Of a stretch of 64,000 bases of DNA, positions 43,273 to 55,912 are shown in pieces. This stretch comes from Linum tenue (taxonomy: Eukaryota; Streptophyta; Magnoliopsida; Malpighiales; Linaceae), in contig CAMGYJ010000006.1 in NCBI GenBank assembly GCA_946122785.1, positions 46,024,066 through 46,088,065 of the forward strand, read 5' to 3'. The notes under the pieces were generated by a model. It saw only the letters and a program-made list of their open reading frames with translations, did not search any database and was not told where the DNA came from. Both the position numbers and the translations under genes were made by a program. Position 1 is the first letter of the stretch. Every line of letters starts with the position of its first letter.

Positions 43273-46200
43273 TGACTACCTCCATATTTATCTGGAATGT
43301 TAGGGGTTTGGGTGATGCTGCTAAAAGAGACCGGGTCAATTGGATCATTAACCGAAAGAAAGCCTCTATTATTGGTCTTATTGAAACCAAATGGGCTACG
43401 TGCAGTGACGAGTTGGTCAGGAGTATTAGTGGCAGGGGCGATTGGGGATGGATCGCTAAAGACGCAGTAGGAAGTTCGGGAGGCATTGTCATTATCTGGG
43501 ATAAAGGTCGTCACCGTAATATCGTTAACAGTGAAGGGAATCACTTCATTGATGTGGAATTCAGTGACATTCTCAATTCCTCTATTTGGCGCCTTGTTAC
43601 AGTCTATGGACCACAAGACCACTATGATAAGTTACGATTTCTCAATGATCTAGAAGAGGTTTGTCAAAATTATCAAGGAGCTCTTTGTATAGCTGGTGAC
43701 TTTAACATGATCAGAAATCACGACGATTATGTGGGATCTCGGCGGAATTCTGATATGATGGAGGCCTTCAATGCTTTCATTGATAATAATGCACTTCTTG
43801 ACCTTCCTCTTGGAGGTAGCAACTTCACTTGGAGCCACGGTGCTGGCAGCTCTTCCCTTTCAAGATTAGATCGTGCTCTGATCTCCCCTGAGTTTGATGC
43901 CATGGCTCCCAACTGTTGCCTCATTGCTCTTCCAAGGATCGAGTCTGATCACAACCCGCTTTTCATCTCTTGGGGTGAGAGCCGACCCATTAAACGGCCA
44001 TGGAAATTCGAGAACATGTGGCTCGAAGATGAAAGGTTCTACACTAGCCTTCCTATCTGGCTTCTCTCACCTATTGGCGGGTTTGGCTACAGTTTTCGTT
44101 GGTCTAGAAGACTACAATCTTTGAAGCAAAACATCAGATTTTGGAATAAGCACATTTTCGGAAACATCCATGTTAAGGTGGAGGACCTGCTCAGGAACAT
44201 TGTGAGTCTTGATTTGATTGCGGAGTCAAGACCTCTATCTGTGGAAGAAAGAAACAGCAGGATTCAGTTAAATATTGATCTTGATAAAGCTCTTAATTTG
44301 CAAGAAATTTGTTGGCAGCAGAAATCTAGGGAACTCTGGCTAAAATTTGGCGATCAAAACTCAGGTTTCTTTCATAAGGTTGCAAATTACAAGAGGAGGG
44401 TCAACTTCATCAGCAAGATCACCATTAATGGTATTCTCATTGAGGGCAATGAGGCCCTGTCCGCAGCTCTCGTCTCTTATTTCCTTGTTCACTTCAAGGA
44501 GAATATATGTGTTCGACCTTTCCCCCGCTTAAATTTGAGCCAACGAGTGAGTACCCATGATGCTGCTTCCCTATGTGCTCCTTTCAGCGAACGTGAAATT
44601 TGGGAAGCACTTGCCGATTGCGACGGGAGTAAGGCCCCGGGCCCGGACGGTTTTACTTTCGAGTTTTACAAAAAATGTTGGGGATGGATCAAGGGTGATT
44701 TGCTAAAGGCCTTTAACGAATTTCATGGCAGTGGCATTCTTCCCAACTCTGTTACACATTCCTTCATTTGTCTTGCACCTAAAAAGGATTCGGTTGAAGA
44801 CGTTAGAGATCTCAGACCCATCTCCCTCTTGAGCAGCCTTAATAAACTGGTGAGTAAAGTTCTCTCGCGTAGACTGGCTCCCCTACTCCCTGATATCGTC
44901 TCCCAACAGCAACATGCTGCAGTCAAGGGCAGGCAGATTTCTGACGCAGGACTTATCGCCAATGAACTTATAGATAGCAGAAAGCGAAGTAGAAGACCGG
45001 GTCTCATCTTCAAGCTTGATATTGAGAAAGCATTCGATAACGCGAACTGGAATTGTTTGTTCAAAATTCTGGATAAGCTTGGGTTTCCTCCACAATGGTC
45101 CAACTGGATCAAGGGTACTATGTGCAAGCCCTTTTATTCTATCTTGATAAATGGCGAAGCGAAGGGATTCTTTTCGGCTGAGAAGGGAATTCGCCAAGGT
45201 GATCCTCTCTCGTCGGGACTTTTCACCCTCATTATGGATGTTCTATCCTACATGATCTCCAAGCTATAGTCTGCTGGTTTAATTGAGGGTTTCTTCATGA
45301 ACGAATCTGATCGTAGCGGAGAGGTTACTCACCTTCTATTCGCTGACGACACACTCCTTTTTTGCGATGCATCTCACAGCCAAGTTATTAATCTCCTTGC
45401 TACACTTGTCTGCTTTCAAGCGGTTACAGGGCTAAAGATAAATCTTGACAAATCCATCATGATCACTATCGGAGACGTCTCTGAACCGAGCTATTTTGCT
45501 GACCTTTTCGGTTGCAGATGGAGTAATGATCCAATTCTTTACTTGGGATATCCTCTCGGAATGAATTCGGCTAAAGCGGCATTCTGGTCACCAGTTATTG
45601 ACAGATTACATAAGCGATTGGATGGCTGGAAAGCTAGGCATCTTTCCTATGGCGCAAGACTCACCCTCAGCAAAGCAGTTTTATCCAGCATGCCGGTCCA
45701 CTACTTCTCTCTATTTAAAGCTCCCAAATCAGTTACATTCTCCATGGAAAGAATTATTAGAAGGTTTATGTGGAGCGGTTCGGGGGATGTTAACAAAACC
45801 CCCCTCGTCAGCTGGAATATTTGCAAAATCGCTAAGTCTAAAGGCGGCCTGGGCTTATTTGATCTTGATGCCTTCAACAAGGCTCTTTTATCTAAATGGT
45901 TATGGCGGTTTATTACTGAAACTGGCAGCTGGTGGCGCACCTTAATTACTTGTAAGTACGAGCATAAATGTTCACGTTGGAGCACTACTAAAATCAAGCA
46001 TGGGTATGGGAGATCTCCCTGGGCAGGCATATCCAAGGAATACAATACTTTCTGGAATTATGTTTATATCGACCCGGGAGATGGCAGCAGAGTTTCTTTC
46101 TGGTTTGACTGCTGGGCGCCTGGTATCATCATTGCTAATAACTTTCCGCGTGTCGCAGCGGCTACCACTTCCCCTGATGCATCTATCTCAGACATGATTT

Positions 46201-46934
46201 CTACCTCTGGTGAGTCGTATGATTGGGATCTTAAACTTAATCTCTCTTTGAGAGGTGGTGCATTGAGAGAAAAAGAAAACTTGCTTCTTCATCTTAATTC
46301 TTTGAGTGTGTCTAACAATCCGTGTAGTCCCTGCAGGCCCGTTTGGGCTCCAAAACCGAACTCGCACTTTTCTGCCTCTGCTATGTACAAGTGTATCAAC
46401 AATGATTCTCATCCGGGCGATCCTGCTTTCCCCAGCGCTGCTATTTGGAAGAGCATCATTCCCTCAAAAATCTGCTTCTTCATGTGGACCCTCTTCCACA
46501 ACAGGGTTCCAACCATCGATATTTTAAAAAGAAAAGGTTGGGAACTTGCAAGTCGATGTGAGCTTTGTCATCAGAATGAAGAGACTGCTGATCACCTGTT
46601 CCTCGGATGTCACTATGCGAAGCTTGTTTGGAAATTCATCCGCCGAAGATGCAGAAGACTGCAGGATGCTCCTCAAAGCATTATCGAGACAATTCGAGGA
46701 TGGCCTTCTGCTACCCCTGAAGACCTCGAAGGCTGGTTTCGATTCTGCTGCCTTCACGCCGTGTGTTGGTATATTTGGCTTGAGCGCAATCGTCGTATAT
46801 TTCATGAAGCCTTCACTCCTGGCAACATCATCGCTCGTCGCGTCATCCGGAGTATAATCGAGTGGATCGTGGTTCATGGCAAGATTGATAAGAACATTTG
46901 TGTCCAGTGGCTTGAAGGGATTATGCCACAGTAG
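43269..46934 (+). pseudogene. LINE-2 ORF2: endonuclease and reverse transcriptase, one stop
   Basis: 1221 codons in one frame with a single TAG at 45267-45269, between the RT motif GIRQGDPLSSGLF and the catalytic FADD (VTHLLFADDTLLF near 45340). The endonuclease has FIWNVRGLGD, LIETKW, AGDFNMI and SDHNPLF. RT has PGPDGF, LRPISLLSSLNK and LDIEKAFD. The zf-RVT region near the C-terminus reads KICFFMWTL..CELCHQNEETADHLFLGC. There is no RNase H domain, unlike LINE-1 at 16461-21529, so it belongs to a different L1 branch. Otherwise undamaged, so inactivation is recent. Confidence 0.92.
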
Positions 46935-47110
46935 CATCCTCTGTTTCCTGAGTGCTGTTTCTGTTTTTTTTTTACTTTGGTGCTTCTGGTTTTTCTTTGG
47001 CTTCACCTGCTTTGTTATAAGGTATTGCTTGTCTCTCCCTTGGTTCAGTTCTGCTGAACCGTGAACTGTCTGTATCTCACTTTTTTATTAATCTTCACCT
47101 TTATAAAAAA

Positions 47111-48235
47111 AAGATGAGTTCTCGGACATCTTTGGCAGAGGTAACGTTATAGAGAGCACAACTTTGGCCAACCCGACTACTGATTTGGTTGAGGAAGAAA
47201 GTCAATTTGGGAAAATATTTCATGAAGTTAGGCAGGCTAAGGAATAGTTCTGCAAGCCAAAATCTAGGGAAAAGTGGGTTCAAGAAGGGGATTCAAATAC
47301 AACATGCTTTCAAACTCGATGGAAGCAGATCACTCGTCTACTTGACTCTGAAGGCCGTGAAGTAAATTATGTGATGAGTATAGGAGCAGCGGCAGTGGAC
47401 TTCTATAAAAATCTTACTGACACTGAATCCAGAGGTTAAGAGGAAGTCTGTAGCTTTCTATAAGTCAATACTACCAACATAAATGGGAAGCTGCTGACTG
47501 TAATATCCTTATGAGTAGAGGCAAAACGCCGGGGCCTGATGGATTCCAAGCTGAGGTTTTTCAAAGCTATTAAATCGACAACATGACACATGCCAAAATC
47601 TATTAACACTATAGTTTCCAAGCTACCAAATGATCAAAGGATGTATAGATTTCTACCTATATCGTGCTGTAGCACTATCTACAAAGGTATTTCTAAAATC
47701 CTTGCTAATAGAACGGTTATGGTTCTTCATAAGGTGATAATTAAATCGCAATCTGCTTTCATTAAAGGGAGGTCCATTAGTGATAGTATTTTATTATATC
47801 AAGCATGTGTTATAACTCCGATGACAAGTGTTGCCATTACTAGCGGATTGTGTGGGGGGTTTGCTATTTGTAAAGGCTTGAGACATGGTGATTTGTTGTC
47901 ACCGTATCTTTTCATGGTTGCCATGGAGGTTTTTGAATGCTTGATGAAGAAGTTAATCAGAGAAGTTCCCTTCCATCCGAGGTGTAAACCCATTCAAATT
48001 ACTCATATGTGTTTCACAGATAATCTGGTGGTGTTCTATAATAGATATACACGAGTAGCAGCAGGGATTAAAAGGATACTTGAGGAAATTTATGTTATAT
48101 TAGGTATGAAATTTCACCCCTGCAAAGTGCCAATTGTTATGTGCAGGAATTCCTCAGAGCGAAAGGCAATTGCTGAGTACACTCGATTTACATTAGGAAC
48201 TTTGAAATGGAGGTCGAGTGGAAAGTTTTGGTAGC
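47111..48235 (+). pseudogene. Old LINE (LINE-3), reverse-transcriptase side
   Basis: Continues the remnant at 41621-42341. Recognisable pieces are REKWVQEGDSNT, LPISCCSTIYKGISKILANR, SQSAFIKGRSISDSILL, LRHGDLLSPYLFMVAMEVF and THMCFTDN, the last a decayed form of the catalytic FADD. Many stops, frameshifts and a deletion between SDSILL and the GDLLSP motif. It ends at about 48230, where the reverse-strand gag-like element begins. Confidence 0.85.
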
Positions 48236-49292
48236 ACTTGTAACTTGTTGAAGCTTCATTCAACTCGACCTTGTCCTCGTCTTGGACACCACTTGCTCCT
48301 TCTTCTTCTTTCTCAACCTCCCTTCCCTCTTCTTCAATTTCCTCCCATTGGGAACAATCAAGATCTTCCCTTCAATTTTCACTTCCTCTTCCACAAACTT
48401 CCTTCTCTCGTCCTCTCGCTCTTCTCTTACCTTCTCATTCATGTCTTTAAGCACGATTTAGAGGGAAAGATGCCACATCCTCTTGCTCCTCTTCCCTCGT
48501 GACTTGGTCTTCAAAGTTGGTCTCGGGAAGGGGAAAGTGATGAGAGTCGCCAATGAGACACTCTTGATCATCCTCACCCTGAGAGCTTTCCGGGCTGAGT
48601 ACTTCTCGTTCCACGTAGTCTTCATTGACCTCCCCTCCAACCTCCACTTCTTCTTTCAATTGTGAGAGGCAATGGCGTGCACAAGCTCGTGCCACCTTCT
48701 TTTCTAGTGAAAAACGGGGAGGGGAGGAGGGAGGGGTTGGAAATCCATGTCGGAGCTCGTTCTTCCAAAGTTCTCATGGCTCACCTCTCTGACTTCCTCT
48801 CTTCCTTCAAATGGTAGGAGGGGATTGTGAGCAAGTTGTGCACATGCTTGCTCAACCAACCCTCCTAGCCTCACCGTGTCGAAGGTGCGCTTCTGATTCC
48901 CATAGAAAGGTTGAGTCAAAAGGGTCAGCAATTTGGAGGTCCATGCTAGAGAACCCTTCGTCGGTGCTCCGGGCCAATCGCTCCAACATTAGCTCTAATT
49001 CGCTCTTCGGATCCGATTATGGAGTGGCACATGGTCTTGAATGCCCCATGAAAGCCTCCATGGCCAACTCCAACTTGGATTTCACCTCGAGTTGTTGAGG
49101 GAAACCTTCTTGATACAGGAAAGCTTCTTGGTATACCCATGAGCATGGTTGCTCTTCTTGGAAAGGAGGTTGGTAGTAGAACCCAGATCCTTGACTTCCC
49201 TCATCTTGATCGTCCCATAAAGTTCCGGGGTAACCACCCTCGGGTGGTGGTGGTGGATACCCCCACACTTGGGCAAAATCATAAGGATCCAT
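48236..49292 (-). pseudogene. Athila-like gag region, non-autonomous, copy 1
   Basis: The minus-strand start MDPYDFAQVWGYPPPPPEGG at 49292 is followed by Gln/Pro/Tyr-rich sequence and a segment with LERLARSTDEGFSSMD, like the C-terminal part of Athila/Tat gag proteins. It then breaks into short frames rich in Glu (EVEVGGEVNEDYVEREVL). Stops and frame changes throughout. It lies 180 bp downstream (on the minus strand) of an Athila-type primer site and LTR. A related copy is at 52600-54060. Confidence 0.65.
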
Positions 49293-49470
49293 GATCCAAT
49301 ACCTACAAATACAAAAACACTAAAAAGGGAAAATAAAAATCACACAAACCACGCTTCCAGACAAGAGTGGTGAAGAAAACATAAATGAAACACAAAACAA
49401 AAACAAAAAGGCAAGATAGAAAATGCTAAAGTAACACTAAGCGACCTTTTCAAAACAATGGACTGTGGTT

Positions 49471-49490
49471 CCCCGACAACGACACCAAAA
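49471..49490 (-). promoter_or_regulatory. Athila-type primer binding site
   Basis: On the minus strand TTTTTGGTGTCGTTGTCGGG follows the LTR end, the decayed form of the TTTTTGGCGCCGTT.CCGGGG site of Athila elements (compare 57331). Confidence 0.7.
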
Positions 49491-49493
49491 ACT

Positions 49494-50945
49494 TGACTCA
49501 CCACGGATACACCACAATTTAAATCTCGACTAGAGCTCAAGCATAAACTCTAGCGGGGTGCAGTATAGGGAAAGTATGTTTTAATTGTCAAACCCGGGTC
49601 GGTCCATGTACCTCTACTTCAATCGCTTAGGTTGTTATCTAGCAAACAGTTTCAGGTTTAAATACTAAGAAAACTACAAAATAACAAACAAGTAAAGTAA
49701 ATCAAGGTTGTCCCAATGAGAGAAGAATTCACTCGGGTATTGCTCCCCCTAGCTACATATCCAGATTGACCAAATCGAATGAAAATGTGTGAAGGTGTGT
49801 TCATACACCGTTAAGAGGGCGCAACAAGTGAAGGAAACCTCACTCTCTTGATCAATCGGTTAAGGAAAACAACTAAGCTAGGATCCCTAGCTCTCTCAAT
49901 CAATTGATTAAAGATTGTTACAATAAACTAGGAGGACTAGCTCTCTTAACCTTTCGGGTAAGGATTGCAACAATAAGCTAGGAGCCCTAGCTCTCTTAAC
50001 CGATCAACTAAGAGTTGAAAGAACCAATCCCTCGGAACTTAATCCGGAAGGAAAAATAACACCCAAGTTAAAGTTCTAAATCGAAGATTGAGGTTTTCCC
50101 TAATTCGCCCTAGGTAGGTGGCTCAATTGGCCAATGAATCTAGCTTATCAAAGCCTCCTAACAAAAAGGGGGTTTCCCTCTACCTAGGTCAAATTGACAA
50201 AGAAATGAGAAATGAAGAACACAACCCAAACATCATGAAAATACCTTGAACTTTGCATTAACCACAAATCCACACACAAAGCATTCAATTAATACAATTT
50301 ATCACATATTTCAAGCTACGGTTCACAACACCCAAGAGAATAGGTCGGCTATTCCATAGCTAGGCAAAGGAAAATAAGAAAGATGACAGAAAGAACCATG
50401 AAGAGATGACAATCTTCCTTCCTCTTTACTTGAATCTCCCTTGAGAGGTAAGAATCTTCACTCCTCTAGCTTAGGGCAAACCCAATCTCCTTCTTCCTCC
50501 TTCGAATGACATTTTCTCTCTCTCGAATAGAAAGAGGAAACCCTAATCTCTCACTAGAAACCCTTCTTTATTCTGAAAACTAAAACCCTAGAAAAGCTCC
50601 ATTTCTCCTTGAGCTCACTTCCCCTTTTATACCAAGATCGACGACTGTTCATGGTCCCAGTTCACGGCTGTGAACATTCGTCCTGGACCGTGAAGTCGAG
50701 TAGATTCACATTGTTTCACTAAGTCACTTCAAGGTCTGGGGATGGAGTTCACAGTCTTACGACCGTGAACTAACTGGGATCCTGCGAGGTGTGCAAACTG
50801 TTATGGAACTTCAGCATTTCACAATCACGATGCAATTGTCACAGTCAACTTTGGACTTTTCTTTACTTTTAACGTTTTTTGACCTCCAATCGACCTGACA
50901 CTAGTCCTCGACCTTCCCACACGGGCTAGGACCTGAAATGTAACA
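49494..50945 (-). mobile_element. LTR of the reverse-strand Athila-like element
   Basis: Minus-strand limits are TGTTACATTTCAGGTCC (50945) and GTGGTGAGTCA (49494), directly before the primer site; about 1.45 kb. It contains three to four ~65-bp degenerate repeats with CTAGCTCTCTTAACC (49850-50020). A pair of facing TTCACGG / CCGTGAA segments lies near 50650-50770. A second LTR for this element is not present in the window. Confidence 0.6.
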
Positions 50946-52599
50946 AATCAAGCAACCCCAGTTCTTCCACTAGCTCTCTTTTGATTCCTCCCTCCATAAT
51001 CCCCTTTTATCTCTTGCAAATCAAATCCTAAAATTCTCCTGCCACCAGCCGCTGCCGAACCCAAAAGTGGAGGAGTACGGTTAAAATGAAGGAAATGAGA
51101 AGGAATGGGCTCCTCCAGCAAGGGTGCCATAGAGTGAAAATAAGAACACGGAGAAGGAAAAGGAGTTGACCTTCTTTGACCGTGGAGTCATTGGTTAATG
51201 ATGGAGGAGTTAACCTTCTTTGACCGTTAGTTTTTAATAGAAAATCTAGTCAGCGCTGACGTGAAATTTTAAATTCAATTTTTATTAAACAAAATAATTA
51301 AAAAAATAAAACATAAAAAAACTCAGCTTTATCCCCTTCCCAGGTCTCTTCTCTGATCAATTATTCGTCGAAAAATCCCATGTTAATGCGAGATCCGTCT
51401 CTCAATCCCTATCTTTGCATCACGAGATCTATTGAGATTCGAGAGTGGTATCAAGTATCCACATCTCCGTCTCCAAATCCTCCACTTCCGTCGTGTTTCC
51501 GTTGTCGTCCTCATCATCGGCGCCTTCTCGCCCTCGCTGGAACTAGCAGAGGCGATCTGGGAGTTACGCTTCTATTCATCTCCCTTCTTCGACGTATTAG
51601 TGCGGCGTTAGAGGTGGCGGCCAGGGATTCCATCTTTAGCAGCGAAGCAGAGGTGCGCGGGTTCTCCAATTTGTGGGTTTCGGAATGTCGTCTGCTGTCG
51701 CAACCCCACCAGAGATCTGCCACAGACCTCCTTTGTCGTTGAGTGAGGAAGCGTGAGGGGAGAGACTCGGGAACAGAAAAGCTCCGAGCACCAGAAAATG
51801 TCAGGATAGAAGTTTCGCTTGCCCGATGAAGAACCCATTTTCGTCCATTTCTTCTCCACCGACCCACGAAGCAGAGTGCCAGAATCGGCACAACAGAGGC
51901 TAAAAGCATGTAGAGTGGAATGAAGATGGGTCAGCATGGATTTTGCAGGGGGGGTTCACCACCAATCTCTGCGATTCTCTCTCTTCCAAAATATGGATTT
52001 TAAACGGATGCAAGATTGCTTCGTCTTCCTCCAAGCAAACTCGATCCTCTTCTTTCTAAATTTAATTTATTTTTAATTTAAAATTTTCTTTGGTAGTGAG
52101 GGCTTTTTATATTTAGTTTTTCCTTTTTTTGATTTATTTTTATATAAAATTATTTTTCTTAGTTTAATTTATAATAATCTTACGTGGCATCTACGTGGTA
52201 TCTACGTAGTTGTTTGATTTTTGCCACATCAACAAAAGTTAACATCATTTTGATCACTATATGGTCAACCGTTATCTTTAACGGTCAACGAAATCGTGAT
52301 AACGTAAATGACACACAAGGATAATAGTTTAGGACACAAATGTCATATTGAATAGTTCGGGAGACAAATGACACATTCTTGATAGTTCGGGTTTCCTAGT
52401 GGTATTAGCCCTTAATATAATTATGGTATTTATTGACAAGTAGATGTGTTGGAGTCAAAGTTGAAGATGAATAATCTGGATTGTGTAATATTTTTATTGA
52501 TTAATGGATGTTTTAAGTTTGAATGCTCTGAATTTTAAAAGCTTGGACAAACAATAGTTAGGTTCTAAGCGTTCTCATTTTCACCGTTCATTCACACAC
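50946..52599. other. Transposon-like sequence of unknown class
   Basis: Near 52210-52410 the sequence reads like a TE terminus (GAACTATCAAGAATGTGTCA, CTATTCAATATGACATTTG and GGGCTAATACCACTAGGAAA on the reverse strand). A matching opposite end was not found. Open frames at 51380-51940 on both strands overlap each other and have no recognisable domain. Nothing is supported as a gene. Confidence 0.4.
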
Positions 52600-54060
52600 A
52601 TACATAATGGAACACCCTCACACTTAAGCACGACATTGTCCTCAATGGAGGAAATATAAGGAGGGTAGAACGAGGTTACTGGATTTGGTGTGAAGGATGG
52701 TGGACGGAATAGGAGGACATGCAAGATTCATGAGAGCAACTCAATAACCAAAAAACTACAAGCTCACTAAGTTTGAGTTATTGAAGGGAAAATAAATACA
52801 AGCGATGGGTTGAGTTGCCTCCGGACAAGCGCTTTTTTTGACGTCATGAGCTAGATGGTTGCTCCTAAGTGTCGGTCCATCCCACAACCTCATTGAAGTT
52901 GAGGTTTTTTATAGTGATATAGAATCTCAAATCCCGAGCAAGGGATGCTTCAAATGATGTAAATGGCTCGTGGGCTTGATGAGAGAGACCTACCTACAAG
53001 ACCTCTTCTTTTTCCTTCTTTCTTTCTTTGCTTCACCTTACACAATGTAAGACATCATGAATTTACCACCATCATAATTACCAAAAGCGATTAATAATGG
53101 TGTGGCCTTGACTTGACAAAGAGATGCCTCAAACGGGTCCTTCTCCAGAAGTGCATAGTGTTTGGGAGAAAAGTTTTGGTAGCGCTTGTAACTTGTAGAA
53201 ATTTCATACACCCGGACCTCGTGCATTGATCGGACACAAATTGCCTCCTCAACCTCCCCTCTTTCTTCAAAAAATTTTACACCGCTTAAGAACTATCAAG
53301 ATCTTCCTCCTCTTGGATGCTTTGCTCCTCCTTAACCTCTTCTCTCACCTGCCCATCCGCGTCTTCAAGCACGAGTTGGAGGGCAAGTGTCCATGCAAGG
53401 TTCTCAATACGTTTTTCTTGATCCTCCATCATCATGGCTTTTTCTTCAAAGTTGGTCGTGTAGTGGTGAAAGGTGTGAAAGTCTTCAATGATACATTCTT
53501 GATCATCCTCACCACGAGAGCTCTCCAGGACGAGTTCCTCTTGCTCCTCAATGTCGTCATTGATCACCTCTTCAGCCTCCTCTTTCCCTTTAAATGCTAA
53601 GAATCAATCGTAAGCAAGCTGTGCACATGCTTGCTCAACAACCTCTCGTAGCCTCTCCAAGTTGTGGAGGGTCTCCTCCGGTTCCCATAGAAGAGGTAGG
53701 TCTAGAGAGGTGGTGGGTGGAAGGACCACATTGGAGCAAACTCTTTCAAATTTATCCATAGCTAAGCTCCAATGGGCTCTTTGGTATCCAGTTGTGGGGT
53801 GTCACATGGTCTTGAAGAATGTCTCATGAAGGCCGCCATAGCTAACTCACTCTGATTTCTCATCGGGTTGTGGAAAAAAGTCTTCTTGGTATTGGGAAGC
53901 CTCTTGAAACCCCGAAGGTTATGTGTTCTTCATGGAACCCGAATCCTTGACTTTCACCTTCTTGGTTGTCCCATGAAGCTTCGGGGTAACCTCATTCGGA
54001 TGATGGTGGGTACCACCACATATTGGAGAAGCCATTTAGATCCCATGATTCAATCTACAA
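52600..54060 (-). pseudogene. Athila-like gag region, non-autonomous, copy 2
   Basis: Reads on the minus strand and is related to 48236-49292. Shared landmarks are TTTTGGTAGC(A/G)CTTGTAAC near its 3' side, the Glu-rich ESSRGEDDQEC segment (ESSQGEDDQEC in copy 1) and the shared start region near 54040. It has multiple stops and frameshifts and no LTR next to it. Downstream (52600-53000) it keeps the CACTTAAGCACGACATTGTCC phrase usual in Athila 3' regions. Confidence 0.6.
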
Positions 54061-54099
54061 AAAAACACCTTTAAATGCAAAGGTGCAACGAAAACAAAG

Positions 54100-54700
54100 C
54101 AAAATACCCAATGTTGTCAAAACCGAACCGAAATATGAGTCGACATAGTGAATGGTTCACACTTTACTGGTTTAACTGGTATTTGACCGTTAAAACCGTC
54201 AATGAACCAGTGTCTAATAAACAAGAATATTACAAGTATCCTATAAATGTATAACAAAATTTAACAAAAGAATAGTAAATTATTATCTTAATCAATCAAT
54301 TTAATTAACCAAAATATAAAAGTAGCTAAGAAGTTAAGAACTCTAAATTTCCTAAAAGCTTACCCGGAGTGGAGGATAACAACTATAGGTGTCAAAACAG
54401 AACCCGACCTGAGTAACCCGCCCGTTTAACCCGACCCTCAACCCGCCCGCAACCCGAATTAACTAAAAGTCAATGACCCATAACCCGCCCGACTCGTAAC
54501 CTGATTGGCCTGCAAACTAATCAACCCACAACCCGATTAAACCCGAACCCAATTGACCCGTAACCCAATTGAACCCAAACCCGGCTAACCCACAAACCCT
54601 ATTGACCCGAACTCGACTAACCCGAGCCCGCCTGATTGATCTGAATAATTGCTATATTATATAATATATAGTCTTTCAATTTGAAATTTTTGGTTCTAAA
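54100..54700. repeat. Degenerate AACCCGA / AACCGAACCG short-word repeats
   Basis: 54115-54200 carries AACCGAACCG and TTGACCGTTAAAACCGTC words. 54390-54650 is a run of AACCCGACC, ACCCGCCCG, AATTGACCCG and AACCCGAACC words on one strand. These match the simple-word interiors of small plant MITEs. No coding sequence. Confidence 0.6.
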
Positions 54701-55018
54701 CCAAGGCAAAACCATTTTTTCACTTCTCTAAGTGATGTTCAAAATCTAAAATTTACTTGAAATGATGTATTTTTAATAAAATTACAAAAATTAAAACATG
54801 GAGTTCAGTTGAACATTAAGTTCATCTTGCAAATTACAATTATTATGTGCAATGTATTGAAAACTTGGAAGTTCACGATGTTCGCGCCCTGACCCCTCCA
54901 ATTCGCGGTCGCGATCTTTGGCTTCCAGGCCGCAATCGTTAGCTTGAGTTCATGGTCTATGTTCCCGGTCATGATCTCCAGCTCCCAGGCCACGATCTTC
55001 AGCTTCCTCCCCCCTTGC

Positions 55019-55290
55019 TAGGGGTGGCTATACGGTCCGGTCCGGTTAAATTGGACCAAATTGATCCGGTCCCAGTCCGATCTTTTCGAGAATATAAGGA
55101 CCAAAGATTGGATTGGATGCAGTCTGGTCTTGATTCGGTCCGGTCTTGACCCGGTCTGGTCCTAATTTGATATTGCTTTTAGGTGTTGGGGGTCTCTTAT
55201 CAGGTCTTAATCCGGGTTTTTTACCTCAAATCCAAGCCCAAATATGAGATTGGATTGTTTGCAATCCGGTCCGGGTTATAGCCAGCCCTA
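55019..55290. mobile_element. hAT-type MITE with GGTCCGG words (272 bp)
   Basis: The ends TAGGGGTGGCTATACGG and (reverse strand) TAGGGCTGGCTATAACC are inverted repeats, flanked by a perfect 8-bp duplication CCCCTTGC (55011-55018 and 55291-55298), as expected for hAT elements. The interior repeats GGTCCGGTCC and ATCCGGTC words. It is non-coding. Confidence 0.82.
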
Positions 55291-55298
55291 CCCCTTGC

Positions 55299-55912
55299 TA
55301 CACTGGTGACTTTGTTTTGTACCTAATTCACATATATCGTCTAATACACCCTGTAGACACCACATTTTCTCCGGGTTCGAAACTTTATGACTACATTTGA
55401 ACAATTTGGAGAGGGCAGCCCAAATTTGACGACAATACAATTTTGGTTCTAGGTCAAATGGGGTGAAGTATTTGAGTTTGATATCAAGAAAGCGCACAAC
55501 AAAGCATCATTGAAGAATTTGAAACATGATACAATCATTCAATTGCAATAAAATGATTTGGTTTCATATACGATGTATAAATGAATCTCAAATACAAGTG
55601 GCATAGTCTATTTTCCATCTAAAACAAGCTTGGCCCATCACTTGGCAGCCCTAACCAGTACAAAGCTTGCAATAGAAAGAAATAAAATCAATTAGATAAA
55701 GCCCAAGGCGGCCCAAAATCAAGACCAGCGAAGCCCAAACAGCAATTCAGCTCGGCCCACAAACTGAAACTAGAGGGAGTTTGGCCCAAACCCAGCTCAA
55801 CCATATCCAAACTGTGACCAGTTAGAATCGACTTTGTAGGTGGAGGTATCACAATTGACCTCAAAATTCGACCAATAAGAAAGGAGCACGTGATAACGAT
55901 GTAATTGCACAT
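55299..55912. other. Unassigned sequence before the Athila LTR
   Basis: No recognisable gene, RNA or repeat; the minus-strand open frame at 55288-55497 has no family resemblance. Confidence 0.4.

Larger units (their letters stand above)
42342..47110 (+). mobile_element. L1-type LINE (LINE-2), 5'-truncated, one stop in ORF2
   Basis: A 4.77-kb element bounded by the 14-bp target duplication AAGATGAGTTCTCG (42328-42341 and 47111-47124), with an A-rich 3' tail (TATAAAAAAAA). It interrupts an older LINE that continues on both sides. ORF1 is truncated at the 5' end. ORF2 reads open except for one TAG. Confidence 0.92.

Noticed and set aside
48218..48502. Leu/Ser-rich plus-strand frame of 94 codons
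   Set aside because: Complement of a Glu-rich gag-like minus-strand segment; composition explains it.
51380..51937. Overlapping open frames on both strands of 110-130 codons
   Set aside because: Overlapping, low-complexity and Arg/Ser-rich with no family resemblance; the region looks like transposon interior.
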